Of a stretch of DNA of 64,000 nucleotides, positions 53,958 to 64,000 are shown one piece after another. Both the position numbers and the translations under genes were made by a program. Source of the DNA: Cepaea nemoralis (Eukaryota > Mollusca > Gastropoda > Stylommatophora > Helicidae); contig JACEFZ010002047.1 in NCBI GenBank assembly GCA_014155875.1, forward strand, positions 62,001 through 126,000, given 5' to 3'. The notes under the pieces are model-generated. The model saw nothing but the letters and a program-made list of their open reading frames with translations, did not search any database and was not told the DNA's origin. Position 1 is the first letter of the stretch. Each line of letters opens with the position of its first letter.

Positions 53958-54060
53958 GATGATAGATAACAAGGACTTGTTGCACAATCTGTTCTTCAAG
54001 TTATAAAATGCAGAGTTTGCTTGTTCTATTCTGTTCTTATTTTCTATGATACATCCCATG
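53958..54060 (-). pseudogene. RTE-like LINE fragment
   Basis: The minus strand codes IIENKNRIEQANSAFYNLKN then RLCNKSLLS, aligning with EIRSRIGQAKAAFQKMKSIL CNKSLSL of the 29.7-kb segment. Confidence 0.78.
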
Positions 54061-55130
54061 TTTCATGTTATCTATGATGCCAGATGGACACATAATGTTA
54101 CTGGTATCATTAGTACTGAGACACTTCGCTGGCTGTTGAAGATGAAGACGGAGCATGCATGGGAATGTTCTGAGTTGTTATGTCAGTTCTTGACTCAACT
54201 CAAGGAGAGATTCAGACCCAGGACTATCTCACTGGCAGGTGAATGCACACAAAAATAAGCTGCTAATGTGCCTCACTTTGAATTGGAGAAGCAAACAGTT
54301 GAAAGGGAAAGAGATAAGACCCTAATCTCATAAGTTCACAACCTAACATATGTGAAGTCCTTAGAAATTGTACACTCTATACTTGTATCAGCCATAGGAA
54401 TAATTTACACAATACAAACTAAAATGCATCTGACACACCACTGGAGAGCTCAACATTGTGTCTGCATGTGTATGTATGTGTGCCCTCACTTGCTTGTGCA
54501 AGCATGTACATTTTTATAGCAAATTACATACTCTCAATGCCACCATGGCTCACACATACTCAACATTTCCTGTACAGGCTTCTCAAAACTATCACTATTA
54601 CCATAATCTACAAAATAATAAATTTATGTACAACCAGTTTACAATTATAAGCTAAATACACAAACTATCATACAATCAATTATAAGCACTTTACTATAAT
54701 ATTCTATCAACACAAAATATTAAATTATGAACATTTTAGTGTAATATACTACACACAATACAAATAGTTTACTATACATTCTACAAGCACAGCATATGCA
54801 GATACAAACGGTTCACTATTATGTTCTATATACACCACAACAATTACATTTAATTTGATCTACTACATGTACTGCATTCCAATACAGGTATGCTACTGTA
54901 CATTGCACTATAAACACTACATTTCATTGTGAACAGCACACAATCATGTTCTGTAATTGATCTACATTCAATTGTGACCTGTGCCATAATGTGCCACATA
55001 CACACTACAATCAATGATGATACACATCAATTAAATACAATCAACCATGTGCTATCTCCACAATAAGGTTTGGCTGTAATAATTCTCCAACATCCTCCGT
55101 CCTGCTTCTTCTTCATGGTGCATTCACAGA
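54060..55130. other. AT-rich sequence without recognised genes
   Basis: 54650-55050 has loosely repeated words (ACTATAATATTCTA, TACACACTACAAT) suggesting a very old array. Nothing coding stands out. Confidence 0.45.
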
Positions 55131-55139
55131 AGTCTCTTC

Positions 55140-55300
55140 CAAAACATTGCCTCAGTGAGTCATGTATTATTGATTATTTTTCATGCGTATTAATGCTTAT
55201 TGTTCTTTTGTTGTCTAAGATAAGCTTCATAAATGACGTTGAATGAAATAATGTATGAGAGGAATTAGAGAAGAAGGGCAGAATGTCAGATGTGTAATGA
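55140..55300 (+). mobile_element. Retroposon R fragment
   Basis: GTGAGTCATGTATTATTGAT, GTTGAATGAAATAATGTATG, AGAAGAAGGGCAGAATG. The terminal AATAAAGTTTG tail is lost. Region 55300-56012 shows no gene that I recognise. Confidence 0.55.
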
Positions 55301-56005
55301 ATGTGTAATTGTCCATGATTCATCATAGTGAATACACAACTATCTTCTTTCAGCTGATATTTTCAGTGATAAAACATTATTTATTAAAAGTTTACATCTG
55401 AGGACAGCCAAAACACACATTACAAAAAAAATTTTGGGTGTGAAAATAAATTAAAACTATGTGCTTCGTTTACATACTGAAAATGTCTTTTACTCTGCAA
55501 GCTAAAACATGTTCTAAAATACAGCTTTGGCTTACCCTATTCTGATCTATAAAACTCAGATATGAAAGACCACCTGATGGCCAATCACAACACTCAAAGC
55601 TGTGCAACACAATATAAGCAACACTAAACAATTGATGCTGACCAATCAGCACACAGCATGCAAACAACAGAAAGCCAAACATCCCTTCTCTAACACTGAA
55701 AGAGGCAACAAGAGCAAAAAAGCCAACCTCAGCCATGGCATACGGGTGGCTTGGAGCAGCCTGATATGCAACCAGCAATCGCAGAGCAGCCCCAAAACAA
55801 CCACATCACCATAAAGACAGCAGGGATATATCAAGAAAGAAATAGAAAAGGGAAACATGATTTGTTTAAAACAAAATACTGATGAAACACAATAGTTATC
55901 AAATAAATGTTGCTTAAAAAAAAGAAGACTGAAGATCAAATACAATGAAAACATCACAAACAATTACAAGTATACATAAAGTTTATAAAGGTAAATCACA
56001 CACAT

Positions 56006-56012
<7 letters not shown>

Positions 56013-56039
<27 letters not shown>
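56013..56039. repeat. (AT)n microsatellite
   Basis: Pure AT repeat of about 26 bp immediately left of the foldback MITE. Confidence 0.95.
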
Positions 56040-56042
<3 letters not shown>

Positions 56043-56185
56043 TATTTTTAATGACTGTGGGGTTTTTGAAAATATTAGTGTTCCAAGTTTTGTATTCACC
56101 CTCTGTGGAGTTCATGCAACATAAAAGGTAAATACAAAACTTGGAACGCCAATATTTTCAAAAACCCCAGTCATTAATAATACAC
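56040..56185. mobile_element. Foldback MITE with long terminal inverted repeats
   Basis: Arms 56040-56100 and 56127-56185 are reverse complements with about 4 differences: GTGTATTTTTAATGACTGTG against GTGTATTATTAATGACTG, then GGGTTTTTGAAAATATT and CCAAGTTTTGTATT in both. The loop is 26 nt. An adjacent CCCTGTATAA at the right gives an outward CAGGGTGTAT, as in some mariner-type termini; superfamily uncertain. Confidence 0.88.
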
Positions 56186-56202
56186 CCTGTATAAAGTTCA
56201 CA

Positions 56203-56272
56203 AAAGCAATGTTTTCGCAGACCTCTGGGGATCATTGCAGAGCTACAAAGTTCGTGCTCAGTACTATGCTTG
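56203..56272 (+). mobile_element. SINE-A body fragment
   Basis: TTTTCGCAGACCTCTGGGGA, TCATTGCAGAGCTACAAAGT, TCGTGCTCAGTACTATGC. Confidence 0.6.
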
Positions 56273-56403
56273 GGGTAGTGGGGAGTTGGATGCTATACAG
56301 CGAACAAATAGATTTTATTTTTAAAGGTTCCAAATTGGGCATGGAGGACTGTTAACATTCGGCCCTTTCTACCACTCATCTTTCATCCATCAATTATCTA
56401 CTG

Positions 56404-57302
56404 TGTATGTTAAATTCCAAAAAGAAGTCACAGATTATGTCACAAGGTGCACATGGGGTACCATCAATCTTTATTGACGACGTCGAACTGGAGATAGTAG
56501 ACCATTTTACATATCTAGGATCAGTGGTAAATAGCAAATTATCCCTAGATCAGGAAATCAACATCCGGATTGGTAAGGCAGCAACAATGAACAGGTTAAG
56601 AAAAAGAGTCTGGGAGAACAGGAAGCTTACAGCCAAAACAAAAGTCCTTGTCTATCAAGCCTGTGTCCTTAGTACTCTTCTTTATGGCGGTGAAACCTGG
56701 ACAACTTACTCACACCAAGAGAAACGTTTAAACAGCTTTCGTATGCGGTGTCTGCGAAGAATTCTTGGTATTAAGTGGCAAGACAAAATCACAAATACTG
56801 AAGTATTGGAAAGATCAGGTTGTGTGATGGTTTATTCCACGCTCAGTCTTCGTAGACTTAGATGGATAGGACATCTTAGGAGGATGGATGATGGTAGAAT
56901 ACCAAAGGACATCTTTTTTGGTGAATTACAGATGGGTAAGAGATCTCAGGGTCGGCCTCTACTACGATACAAAGATGTGTGTAAGCGGGACATGATTGAT
57001 ACAGGCATTGATAATGCACATTGGGAGCAAGTCGCAGCTGTAACGTGTTGCATGGAGGGCAAACATCAGAAATGGAATAAAGACAAAGGAGAAAATTATT
57101 GCAGATAAGTCACACACCGAGCGTGTGAGATGTGAGATGGTGCATGATGGTGGAAATGACCACGTGTTCACATGCACCCACTGTGAACGGACATTTACAG
57201 CGCAAATTGGCCTTTTCAGTCACATTCACTACCGCCATAGGTAAAAGTTATTATCCCTTTTTAAAGCACAAACTATCGTCTGTCAAGACGGCAAGGTGCC
57301 AA
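56404..57302 (+). pseudogene. LINE-Z: reverse transcriptase C-terminal region with C2H2 finger tail
   Basis: A 233-codon open frame (56407-57108, MLNSKKKSQIMSQGAHGVP...) carries IDDVELEIVDHFTYLGSVVN, VLVYQACVLSTLLYGGETWT, RMRCLRRILGIKWQDKI, SLRRLRWIGHLRRMDDGRIP and GKRSQGRPLLRYKDVCKRD, the thumb/C-terminal part of a LINE ORF2. A stop at 57106-57108 follows a frame change. Shortly after, another frame codes a finger: FTCTHCERTFTAQIGLFSHI with H..H. It is 5'-truncated (no RT catalytic YADD). The 3' end is ACAAACTATCGTCTGTCAAG ACGGCAAGGTGCCA. It is the best-preserved LINE-Z here. Confidence 0.9.
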
Positions 57303-57337
57303 TGTAATGTAATGTTAAATTCACATGGTAAAAAGAA

Positions 57338-57485
<148 letters not shown>

Positions 57486-57954
57486 GGACAAGCCATACAG
57501 GATTAAACAATGGAGCAATGAAGTCAATCCTCTTCCTGTTTTGTATTGTTTAAACACAATTTTGAACAACAACCCCCCCCCCCCCCCCAAAAAAAACCCA
57601 CATAGTTCCCACACATAACAGTAAATCTGGCAAATTCAGTAAGACTAAATTGGCAAAAATTGTGGTACTTATATATTGGGGTATTTATTTATATTGTCTT
57701 TGCCATGCTCTGCTTCATTTCTACAGAATGCACATATGGCCAATTTAGTAAAACTAAACCTGCAAATATTGCCATAATTATATATGCTAGGATAAATTTA
57801 TACTGTTTTTGACATGTCTTGCTTCATTTTTACTGAATGCATATCTGGAAAGTACACAATCTGTTCCATGTTATTGTCACTGAAGAGATCACATTGTCTT
57901 TCTATTAAGGAAATGTACATTTGCTGAACTCTTATGACCTGTTGTACGCTAATC

Positions 57955-58245
57955 ATGTCATTCTGTACTATGTATGTACACACAGAATTCTCACTTAAAA
58001 CCATACCATGTACACACAGAATTCTCATCTAAAACACACTATGTGCAAACATAATTCTCACGTTAAACTATATACTATGCCTAAAAAGAATTCTCACTAT
58101 ATTATGTCCAAACTAATTCTCATTTAAAACTGTAACTTACAACATGTACAAACAGAATTATCACCTCAAACTATAATATGGACATACAGAAATTCTCACT
58201 ATACTGTGTACTACACACAAACATAATTCTTACCCAAACTATTCA
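57955..58245. repeat. About 38-bp decayed tandem repeat
   Basis: Recurring ACACACAGAATTCTCA and TTAAAAC.ATA.CATGT words. The flanks 57620-57955 and 58245-58720 are unassigned. Confidence 0.6.
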
Positions 58246-58720
58246 ATGTAAAAAAGTTCGTACCCTAATAAGCTACATTCAATCTTTGCCCTGTACCAAC
58301 CTATTCATAAACATACAATTTTCATCCTGAATGAGTTCCACGTACAAACATTACAATCCTAACTTAAAATATGCCATGTGTTTGACTCAAACATTTGCTA
58401 TATACACAGGTTTATGAGAACAAAACATGCCATAATTTCCTGTTCTTTTCCTCTCTGGTTCAGACAGTAAATACGTAAAACCATACATTCATTCAGTCTT
58501 TCCTCTTCTACTTTTGGTAAGGAAGCATGATACACTCTTATTTTGACATTATCAACTCCACACAGTCACACACACCTCCACTAGGTGTCTTATTTAGCTG
58601 AATCGACTTTAGCGAGAGGTTTAAAAGAAGATCAACCTTCTGACTTAAACTATAGTCAATGAGCATGCTAGAATGTCAAATTATACCTGCAATCTCTCCC
58701 CCCCCCCCCCTCCCCCTCAC

Positions 58721-58804
<84 letters not shown>
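58721..58804. repeat. (GA)n microsatellite, about 84 bp
   Basis: GA tract with one GATAGA interruption, preceded by C-rich sequence (58698-58716). Confidence 0.97.
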
Positions 58805-58805
<1 letters not shown>

Positions 58806-58808
<3 letters not shown>

Positions 58809-59170
58809 ATAAACTCTACATACATACAGATGCAGAAGATATTGATAAACTTTATACACATACAGACATACAAGATATAGATAAACTTTACACACATACA
58901 GACACAAGATGTTAATAAACTGTATACATATATAGACACAAGATATTGCTAACCTTTATAAACATACAGGCATACAAGATATTGATAAACTTTACACATA
59001 CAGACACAAGATATTGATAAACTTTATGCATATACAGACACAAGATATTGATAACTTTATAAAGATAGAGACAGACATACACACATGTATGCAATCTCTC
59101 TTGCACACATACAATACTAATAAACTATACGTGGAAACAAGCATACAGGATATTGATTAACTCAACCCCC
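58806..59170. repeat. About 32-bp minisatellite
   Basis: Units CATACAGACACAAGATATTG plus ATAAACTTTA, about 10 copies. Confidence 0.88.
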
Positions 59171-59269
59171 CACCCCTCCCCACAACCACACACACAAATA
59201 TAAAGATACTGATACACTCAACACACACGCAAAGATATTGATAAGCGCTACTGTTATTGTCATGCATAA

Positions 59270-59640
59270 TGCAGCAGATATATTTCACCCTTCAATCCTA
59301 AAATGCTAAAGACTTTAGCAGCCGTAGCACGGGCCAACCACAGCAGACGACCATTAATGTAGCTTCCGGCTGTTGCATCAACTAAAGCTGGCCTTTATCT
59401 GCAACCTGTTGCTGCACGCATTCAACTTGAAACCTCGAAAAGTGTTAACTGAAATGTCTCTCTGCCGTGCATATCTTTCTATTGATCATATAAGATTGCG
59501 TCCAAATAGAAATGTTAATAAAATTAAGCAAATATCCCTCTGAAATTGTATTTTCCCCTCATTAGATTTGCCATGGAAGTAAGGGGAAGCCACCACATTT
59601 ATTTCGCAAGAACACATTTATGATAGTAAAACAGTTATTA
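59270..59640. other. Non-repetitive, higher-complexity segment of unknown role
   Basis: Unlike its surroundings it lacks simple repeats and matches no other part of the window, apart from a short likeness of 59578-59600 to 27238-27262 (AGGGGAAACCACCACATT). No coding frame stands out. The following 59640-60110 is AT-rich and unassigned. Confidence 0.4.
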
Positions 59641-60116
59641 TTATGGTAGAGTGGCAACTGAAAACATTTTCATACCATTGTTCTCCTGAATAATATTACA
59701 TAACATATGCATACTCCAACTAGAAGCTTCAAAAGCATCTATGTCAAAATCTGACTAGCACACAAAATATTTTCTTCATGACAAAGAGATTATTTTATAA
59801 ACTAACTAATCCACTTGCTTATCCACATTTGCTTAGAAACCTCAAATGAACAGAGTATCCACGTCTGCATAGAAACCTCAAATGAAAACCAACCGGTTTT
59901 ATGTAAACAGAAAGAGTTTGTTTTAAATTTGACATGACAGGGGATAACAGATGCTCCACATTCGAACAATACCTGTGATTATGTGATTTAATTATGTCTG
60001 CTAAATTATTATCCAATTATTCCCTTCATATGATATATAACTACAGTAAGCACTGGAAAAGATGCAGCGAAATATGTCAGACATGATTTACATACTGTTT
60101 GCAGCTTCTGTGTGTA

Positions 60117-60352
60117 GCCGGCTCCATGGTGAAGGAGTTATGCAGTTCGTAATCCCACATACCAGCGTTCGAAACACAGCTGCGGGCGATTTGGAAGCAG
60201 ACCTCCATGTGTTGGTTTTTTACAAAATGGTATGGGTGCTGGTCGTTCAGAAAGCAATGGAAAACTACTGAATGCAAACTTGCCAAGAGATCACAAACAG
60301 CCAACAAATGCTGGTGTTGACTGCGATGTCCTGTAAAGGATATGCAACAAAT
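60117..60352 (+). mobile_element. SINE-B copy
   Basis: GCCGGCTCCATGGTGAAGGA, GCGTTCGAAACACAGCTGCG (intact B box), GGTCGTTCAGAAAGCAATGG, CCTGTAAAGGATATGCAACA. Confidence 0.93.
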
Positions 60353-60710
60353 TTTTTCTGTGTTTAACCATCTTTCTTTTATGCGCCAGATCACTCAGGT
60401 GTGAAAGGCGGGCAACAAGTGAATTGTTCATTTTGCAGATAAGGCCATGATTGAAGAGAGAAGGCCTGCGGGTGGGCCAGACATAATCAACACCAGAAGA
60501 TAGGAAGAGATGACTTTAATGACAAACGTGAATCCGCTCACTTATCCTGAGTCAAGGAGATGGGAGTGAAATGGGGCCCCACTAGAATAAACTTTCCAAT
60601 AAAGGCCCAAGACACCTGAAAACTACACATGCAGGGATGTTAAGGAGGAAATGAGAGCATCCATGGACCTGTTCAAAGAGCAATGATGATGACCCTCACT
60701 AATCACCAAT

Positions 60711-60795
60711 CTTATCCTGCCATGATCTAGTATATGTGAAGGCATAACACTTCACCACCCAATGGCCAAATCTGCTGTGTGATTACATTTATCTT
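60711..60795 (+). mobile_element. SINE-F 3' fragment
   Basis: TGCCATGATCTAGTATATGT, GAAGGCATAACACTTCACCA, CCCAATGGCCAAATCTG. Region 60355-60710 is unassigned. Confidence 0.58.
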
Positions 60796-61283
60796 GTATC
60801 AACTAAGCCACAGTCAGCACACATGATCTTTAATGTCTGCCAAATTAGACTGAGCACCTACGAGTTTGCTTGGAGAGCAGCACAAGCTATTTTAACAGCT
60901 AACAAAAATAACAAAAAATAACAGCATAATGCTCAAAAATTCCTCCCCCCCCCCCTTCTTTTCTTCTAAAAACAATCTACAGGCAACAGTTGTGAGCATA
61001 ACAAAGCATTTCTTAAGAGAGGTTTGTTCATTCTGATATATTCACACACACCAAGATTATGGATTTTCACATATATATATATATATATAATAGTAGATAT
61101 GAGGGGGTGGGGGGGGGGGGTGTTATTGATTGATTGATTGTTAAAAGGCAGAGATATCTCAAGGAATGTATAAACTTCAGCACAACTGACTCTCAGCTCA
61201 AATAATAGACACTAATCAGGAAGAGGAGAATGATTGGGGACGATGGGAGACTGGTATGTGAGAAGAGAGGCATAAGAAATAAG

Positions 61284-61284
61284 A

Positions 61285-61345
<61 letters not shown>
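61284..61345. repeat. (GA)n microsatellite, about 62 bp
   Basis: GA tract with one GAAAGA interruption. Flanking sequence to 61700 repeats GGAGA.GGGAGA.AGGGATATGAG-type purine-rich words around the next tract, indicating local duplication. Confidence 0.93.
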
Positions 61346-61355
<10 letters not shown>

Positions 61356-61540
61356 GAGAGGAATTTTTAATGGAAAGAAGATTAATTGGGGAGATGGGAG
61401 ACAGGGATGTGAGAAGAGAGGGAACATTTCTAAGGAAGAGGAGAATTAATGGGAAGGTAGGAGACAGAGACATGAGAAGAAAGAGGGAGACGATTGATCA
61501 GAGAACAGAGAATTATAAAGGAGATGGGAGAAAGGGATAT

Positions 61541-61650
<110 letters not shown>

Positions 61651-61734
61651 GAGGGAGATTGACTAGGGAGAGGAGAATGACAGGGGGAGACAAGACACAC
61701 GGACATGAGAAGATCCATACTGCTTAACACTGAC

Positions 61735-62225
61735 TTAATGACTCAAACTTCCTCAAATTGACTCACACTACCAACCACTGACTCACACCAACTAAAACTG
61801 ACTCACACCAGCTGAAATTGACTTGGGCCATCAGAAACTTATTTATGCCACGTAGAACTAACTAATGTTAACTAAAACTGACTCACTCCAACTAAAACTG
61901 ACTTGCACCAACTAAAACTAACTCACGTCACCTAAAAATAACTCGCCTCACCTAAAATCTAACTCACATCCCCTAAAATTAAATTACATCACCTAAAACT
62001 AACTCACATCACCTAAAAATAACTCACCTCACCTAATATCTAACTCACATCCCCTAAAATTAAATTACATCACCTAAAACTAACTTACATCACCTAAAAT
62101 CTAACTCACATTACTTAAAACTAACTTACATCACCTAGAACTAATGTGCACTAATTAAAACCAACTCAGATCACCTAAGACTGGCTCATACCACCTAAAA
62201 CTGATTTAAACTAATTATAACTAAA
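61735..62225. repeat. About 19-20-bp decayed minisatellite
   Basis: Units CTCACATCACCTAAAACTAA and variants, with one larger repeat of about 105 bp (61930-62035 against 62020-62120). Confidence 0.88.
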
Positions 62226-62228
62226 ATG

Positions 62229-62998
62229 GGTTAAAAGGCAAGAAGATAAATTTCATTGCACGGGATTTTATCCAACATTTGCTTGGTCTCTTTTCACAGA
62301 GTGGTCAACCAAAAGAAAAGTGTCGCAGCATCTGGAATCACAGCATTATACCAACGTGTGTGTACTAAGTGATTCAATGAGCATGATTCAGAAGGTCGAA
62401 GCTGGATCTGTACGTAGACAGTGGACTGAGTCGCTGCGGAAGTCTGTTGTCCGCAAAGTCACCTTCATCTTCGTCCCGGGACATGCGGGAGTTGAGGGAA
62501 ATGAACGAGCTGATAAATTGGCTGGCTCTGCACCCCTGTAGATGGCCAGCCCATGGATCGTGCGGATGTTATTAACGCCCTTAAAGATATGGCGAGAACA
62601 GAGGATTTTGACGCCAGTGATTCCACATCGCTCTCCAGGATGAAAGACCTGGGAGTAAGAATCGGCACAGCCAGACGCGAGAGGTACATCGGGAAAACAA
62701 AGCAACACAGAACTGGCACTATTAGCCACCGGACGCTGATGCATATGCTGGGGGGAGGATCTGAGCACCTATGGACATGTCCGGAGTGCAACGAAGATAC
62801 CCCAACTGATAACTAAATAACTAACTAACTAAAGAAAAGTGTCGCACAGAGCAAGAAATCTTATAATTCCTACAATGACCCCCCCCCCCCCCCCCCTAAG
62901 AATAAACTACTCTCGTTAACTCAACAGCAGAGTTAAAAAACAAACACACAACCTTCGGAGCATGGGGCAGACAGCTTGACCACTTCGCTGCAGAGACG
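62229..62998 (-). mobile_element. SINE-A copy split by an RNase H LINE insertion
   Basis: Reversed SINE-A: 62229-62327 holds the body end (TTTCATTGCACGGGATTTTA, TCTTTTCACAGAGTGG) and 62831-62998 the remainder (CACAGAGCAAGAAATCTTAT, CACAACCTTCGGAGC, TTGACCACTTCGCTGCAGAG), with a C tract in between. The break is exactly the LINE at 62328-62830. Confidence 0.9.
62328..62830 (+). mobile_element. 5'-truncated RNase H-type LINE with 16-bp target-site duplication
   Basis: Perfect 16-bp duplications AAAGAAAAGTGTCGCA at 62312-62327 and 62831-62846. The frame at 62320-62541 codes the C-terminal RNase H motifs VCVLSDSMSMIQKVE (second Asp) and FIFVPGHAGVEGNERADKLA (His and last Asp). A second frame (62553-62816) codes MDRADVINALKDM, then HRTGTISHRTLMHMLGGG and EHLWTCPECNED. 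The 3' end is the tail AACTAAATAACTAACTAACT. Reading continues well, so the insertion is fairly young. Confidence 0.95.
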
Positions 62999-63029
62999 TC
63001 TGTCACTCATAACAAAGTGAAACTACCTC

Positions 63030-63362
63030 ACACTGATTCAACTTTATTCTGGGGCATGCAGGAGTTAGGGAAATGAACTTGTTGGCTCTTCATCCCCGAC
63101 AAATGACCAGTCCATGAATCGTGCAGATGTTATTAATGCCTTTAAGTAGATATCGAGAGCGGAGGACTTTGATGCCAGTGAATCCACATCGTTGTCTAGA
63201 ATGAGAGACTTGGGAGTAAGAATTTACATGGCCAGACACGAGCAGCCCATTGGGAGTATGAGAGATCTCATCAACCAAGCTAATAAACACTCGACGCTGA
63301 TGTATATGGTGGGGGGAGAATGTGAGCATCTATGAACTTGTCCACAACAGATTAAGCGATTC
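63030..63362 (+). pseudogene. Older RNase H-type LINE fragment
   Basis: It parallels 62470-62800: GGGGCATGCAGGAGTTAGGG, AATCGTGCAGATGTTATTAA, CCAGTGAATCCACATCG, TGAGAGACTTGGGAGTAAGA, TGTGAGCATCTATGAAC. Several stops; no tail visible. Confidence 0.85.
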
Positions 63363-63539
63363 ATACCATTAAAAATTAACTATAACTTATTCTATACCAA
63401 TATTTCAACCATGGTAGCTGCCAAGAAACACAACAGAATTTAAAAGACACAAATGTGCAGTAATATAGAAAATAAGCACATTTCATATACATGATCATCC
63501 ACATTGAAAAATGCAAAATCATGTTTGACATTCACAAAC

Positions 63540-63572
63540 CTTAGTAGTCATAACAGCATTGGTTTTCCCCTC
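63540..63572 (-). CDS. Weak candidate upstream endophilin-B exon
   Basis: On the minus strand 33 bases encode EGKTNAVMTTK in phase 0 and end at a donor AAG|GTTTGT. A hydrophilic segment of this type would fit just before the DELAK microexon, where the family is variable. The acceptor (GGCAATGGAAG) is poor and its pyrimidine tract is weak, and no conserved BAR sequence lies within it. Treat it as a guess; it may be chance. Confidence 0.2.
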
Positions 63573-63589
63573 CTTCCATTGCCGTAGAA

Positions 63590-63862
63590 TAAAACAGTGT
63601 GACTATAACATTATAATATAACATACACTCTAAAAGTATCATGACTATAACATTATAACATAACATACAATTGAAAAGTATTGGGACTATAACATTATAA
63701 TATAACACAGCCTAAAAGTATTGAGACAATAACATTATAATATATAATCTAGCAATACTGTAACTATAAGATTATAATATAACATACAATCTAAAAGTAT
63801 TGGAACACTAACATTATAATATAACATACAATATAAAATATATATTAATAAAACATACAATC
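63590..63862. repeat. About 40-bp minisatellite
   Basis: TATAACATTATAATATAACA, TACAATCTAAAAGTATTG, about 6 units. Confidence 0.88.
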
Positions 63863-63863
63863 T

Positions 63864-64000
63864 AGATGTGTGTAAGCGGGACATGATTGATACAGGCATT
63901 GATAATGCACATTGGGAGCAAGTCGCTGCTGAACATGTTGCATGGAGGGCAACTATCAGAAATGGAATAAAGACAAAGGAGAAAATGATTGCAGATAAAG
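63864..64000 (+). pseudogene. LINE-Z fragment running off the window
   Basis: From GATGTGTGTAAGCGGGACAT it is nearly identical to 56972-57108 (GATACAGGCATTGATAATGC, ACATTGGGAGCAAGTCGC). The 5' edge abuts the minisatellite; the copy continues past 64000. Confidence 0.92.

Noticed and set aside
55470..55963. Overlapping minus-strand ORFs of about 100 codons with hydrophobic stretches
   Set aside because: AT-rich sequence giving Leu/Phe-rich frames by chance; no motif or splice structure.

Overview
This is eukaryotic, intron-rich, AT-rich DNA from an animal, most likely a lophotrochozoan and probably a mollusc. I base that on the mix of tRNA-derived SINEs, RTE-type and RNase H-type LINEs, hAT, Tigger and mariner relics and long minisatellites; the species cannot be fixed from sequence alone. 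There is no bacterial-style gene organisation, no operon, no rRNA and no convincing functional tRNA.

One host gene can be supported. Five minus-strand exons encode the C-terminal half of an endophilin-B (SH3GLB family) protein: a 15-nt microexon at 49502-49516, BAR-domain exons at 40396-40485 and 37253-37353, a linker plus SH3-start exon at 19258-19450, and a terminal exon with the rest of the SH3 domain and the stop codon at 11964-12071. All junctions are GT-AG, all phases agree, and the spliced reading frame is 168 codons plus stop. The 5' part of the gene (N-terminal BAR exons) was not found; it probably lies beyond the right edge, with one weak candidate exon at 63540-63572. Most of the window is therefore intron and 3'-flanking sequence of this gene.

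The introns and flanks are packed with repeats. (i) An almost complete RTE-like LINE (27278-30241, plus strand) has endonuclease and reverse transcriptase domains and a compensating pair of frameshifts. (ii) Many 5'-truncated LINE copies fall in four families: RTE-like; a family with a TWRREVET-type C-terminus (LINE-H); a family ending in a C2H2 finger (LINE-Z); and an RNase H family with a (TAAC)n tail. (iii) There are at least five SINE families, called SINE-A, -B, -C, -D and -F here. Four have a tRNA-like head with A/B-box sequences; several copies have exact target-site duplications and several are nested. (iv) DNA transposons include two hAT elements with 8-bp duplications, a Tigger/pogo copy with transposase remnants and its MITE, a foldback MITE, and a SETMAR-like mariner relic. 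(v) A 478-bp inverted-repeat retroposon, possibly Penelope-like, has a 13-bp duplication. (vi) About twenty minisatellite arrays and several (GA)n tracts are present.

Layout: 1-9.7 kb minisatellites and decayed LINE copies; 9.7-12 kb SINEs, Tigger MITE and the 3' end of endophilin-B; 12-19 kb intron with nested SINEs and a hAT element; 19-37 kb the largest intron, holding the RTE LINE, Tigger, and the 21-bp and 32-bp arrays; 37-49.5 kb BAR exons, LINE and SINE nests, and mariner; 49.5-64 kb upstream intron or flank with LINE-Z, the MITE, GA tracts and nested RNase H LINEs. The most informative patterns are the microexon and the repeated birth of minisatellites inside the C-terminal coding segments of LINE copies.
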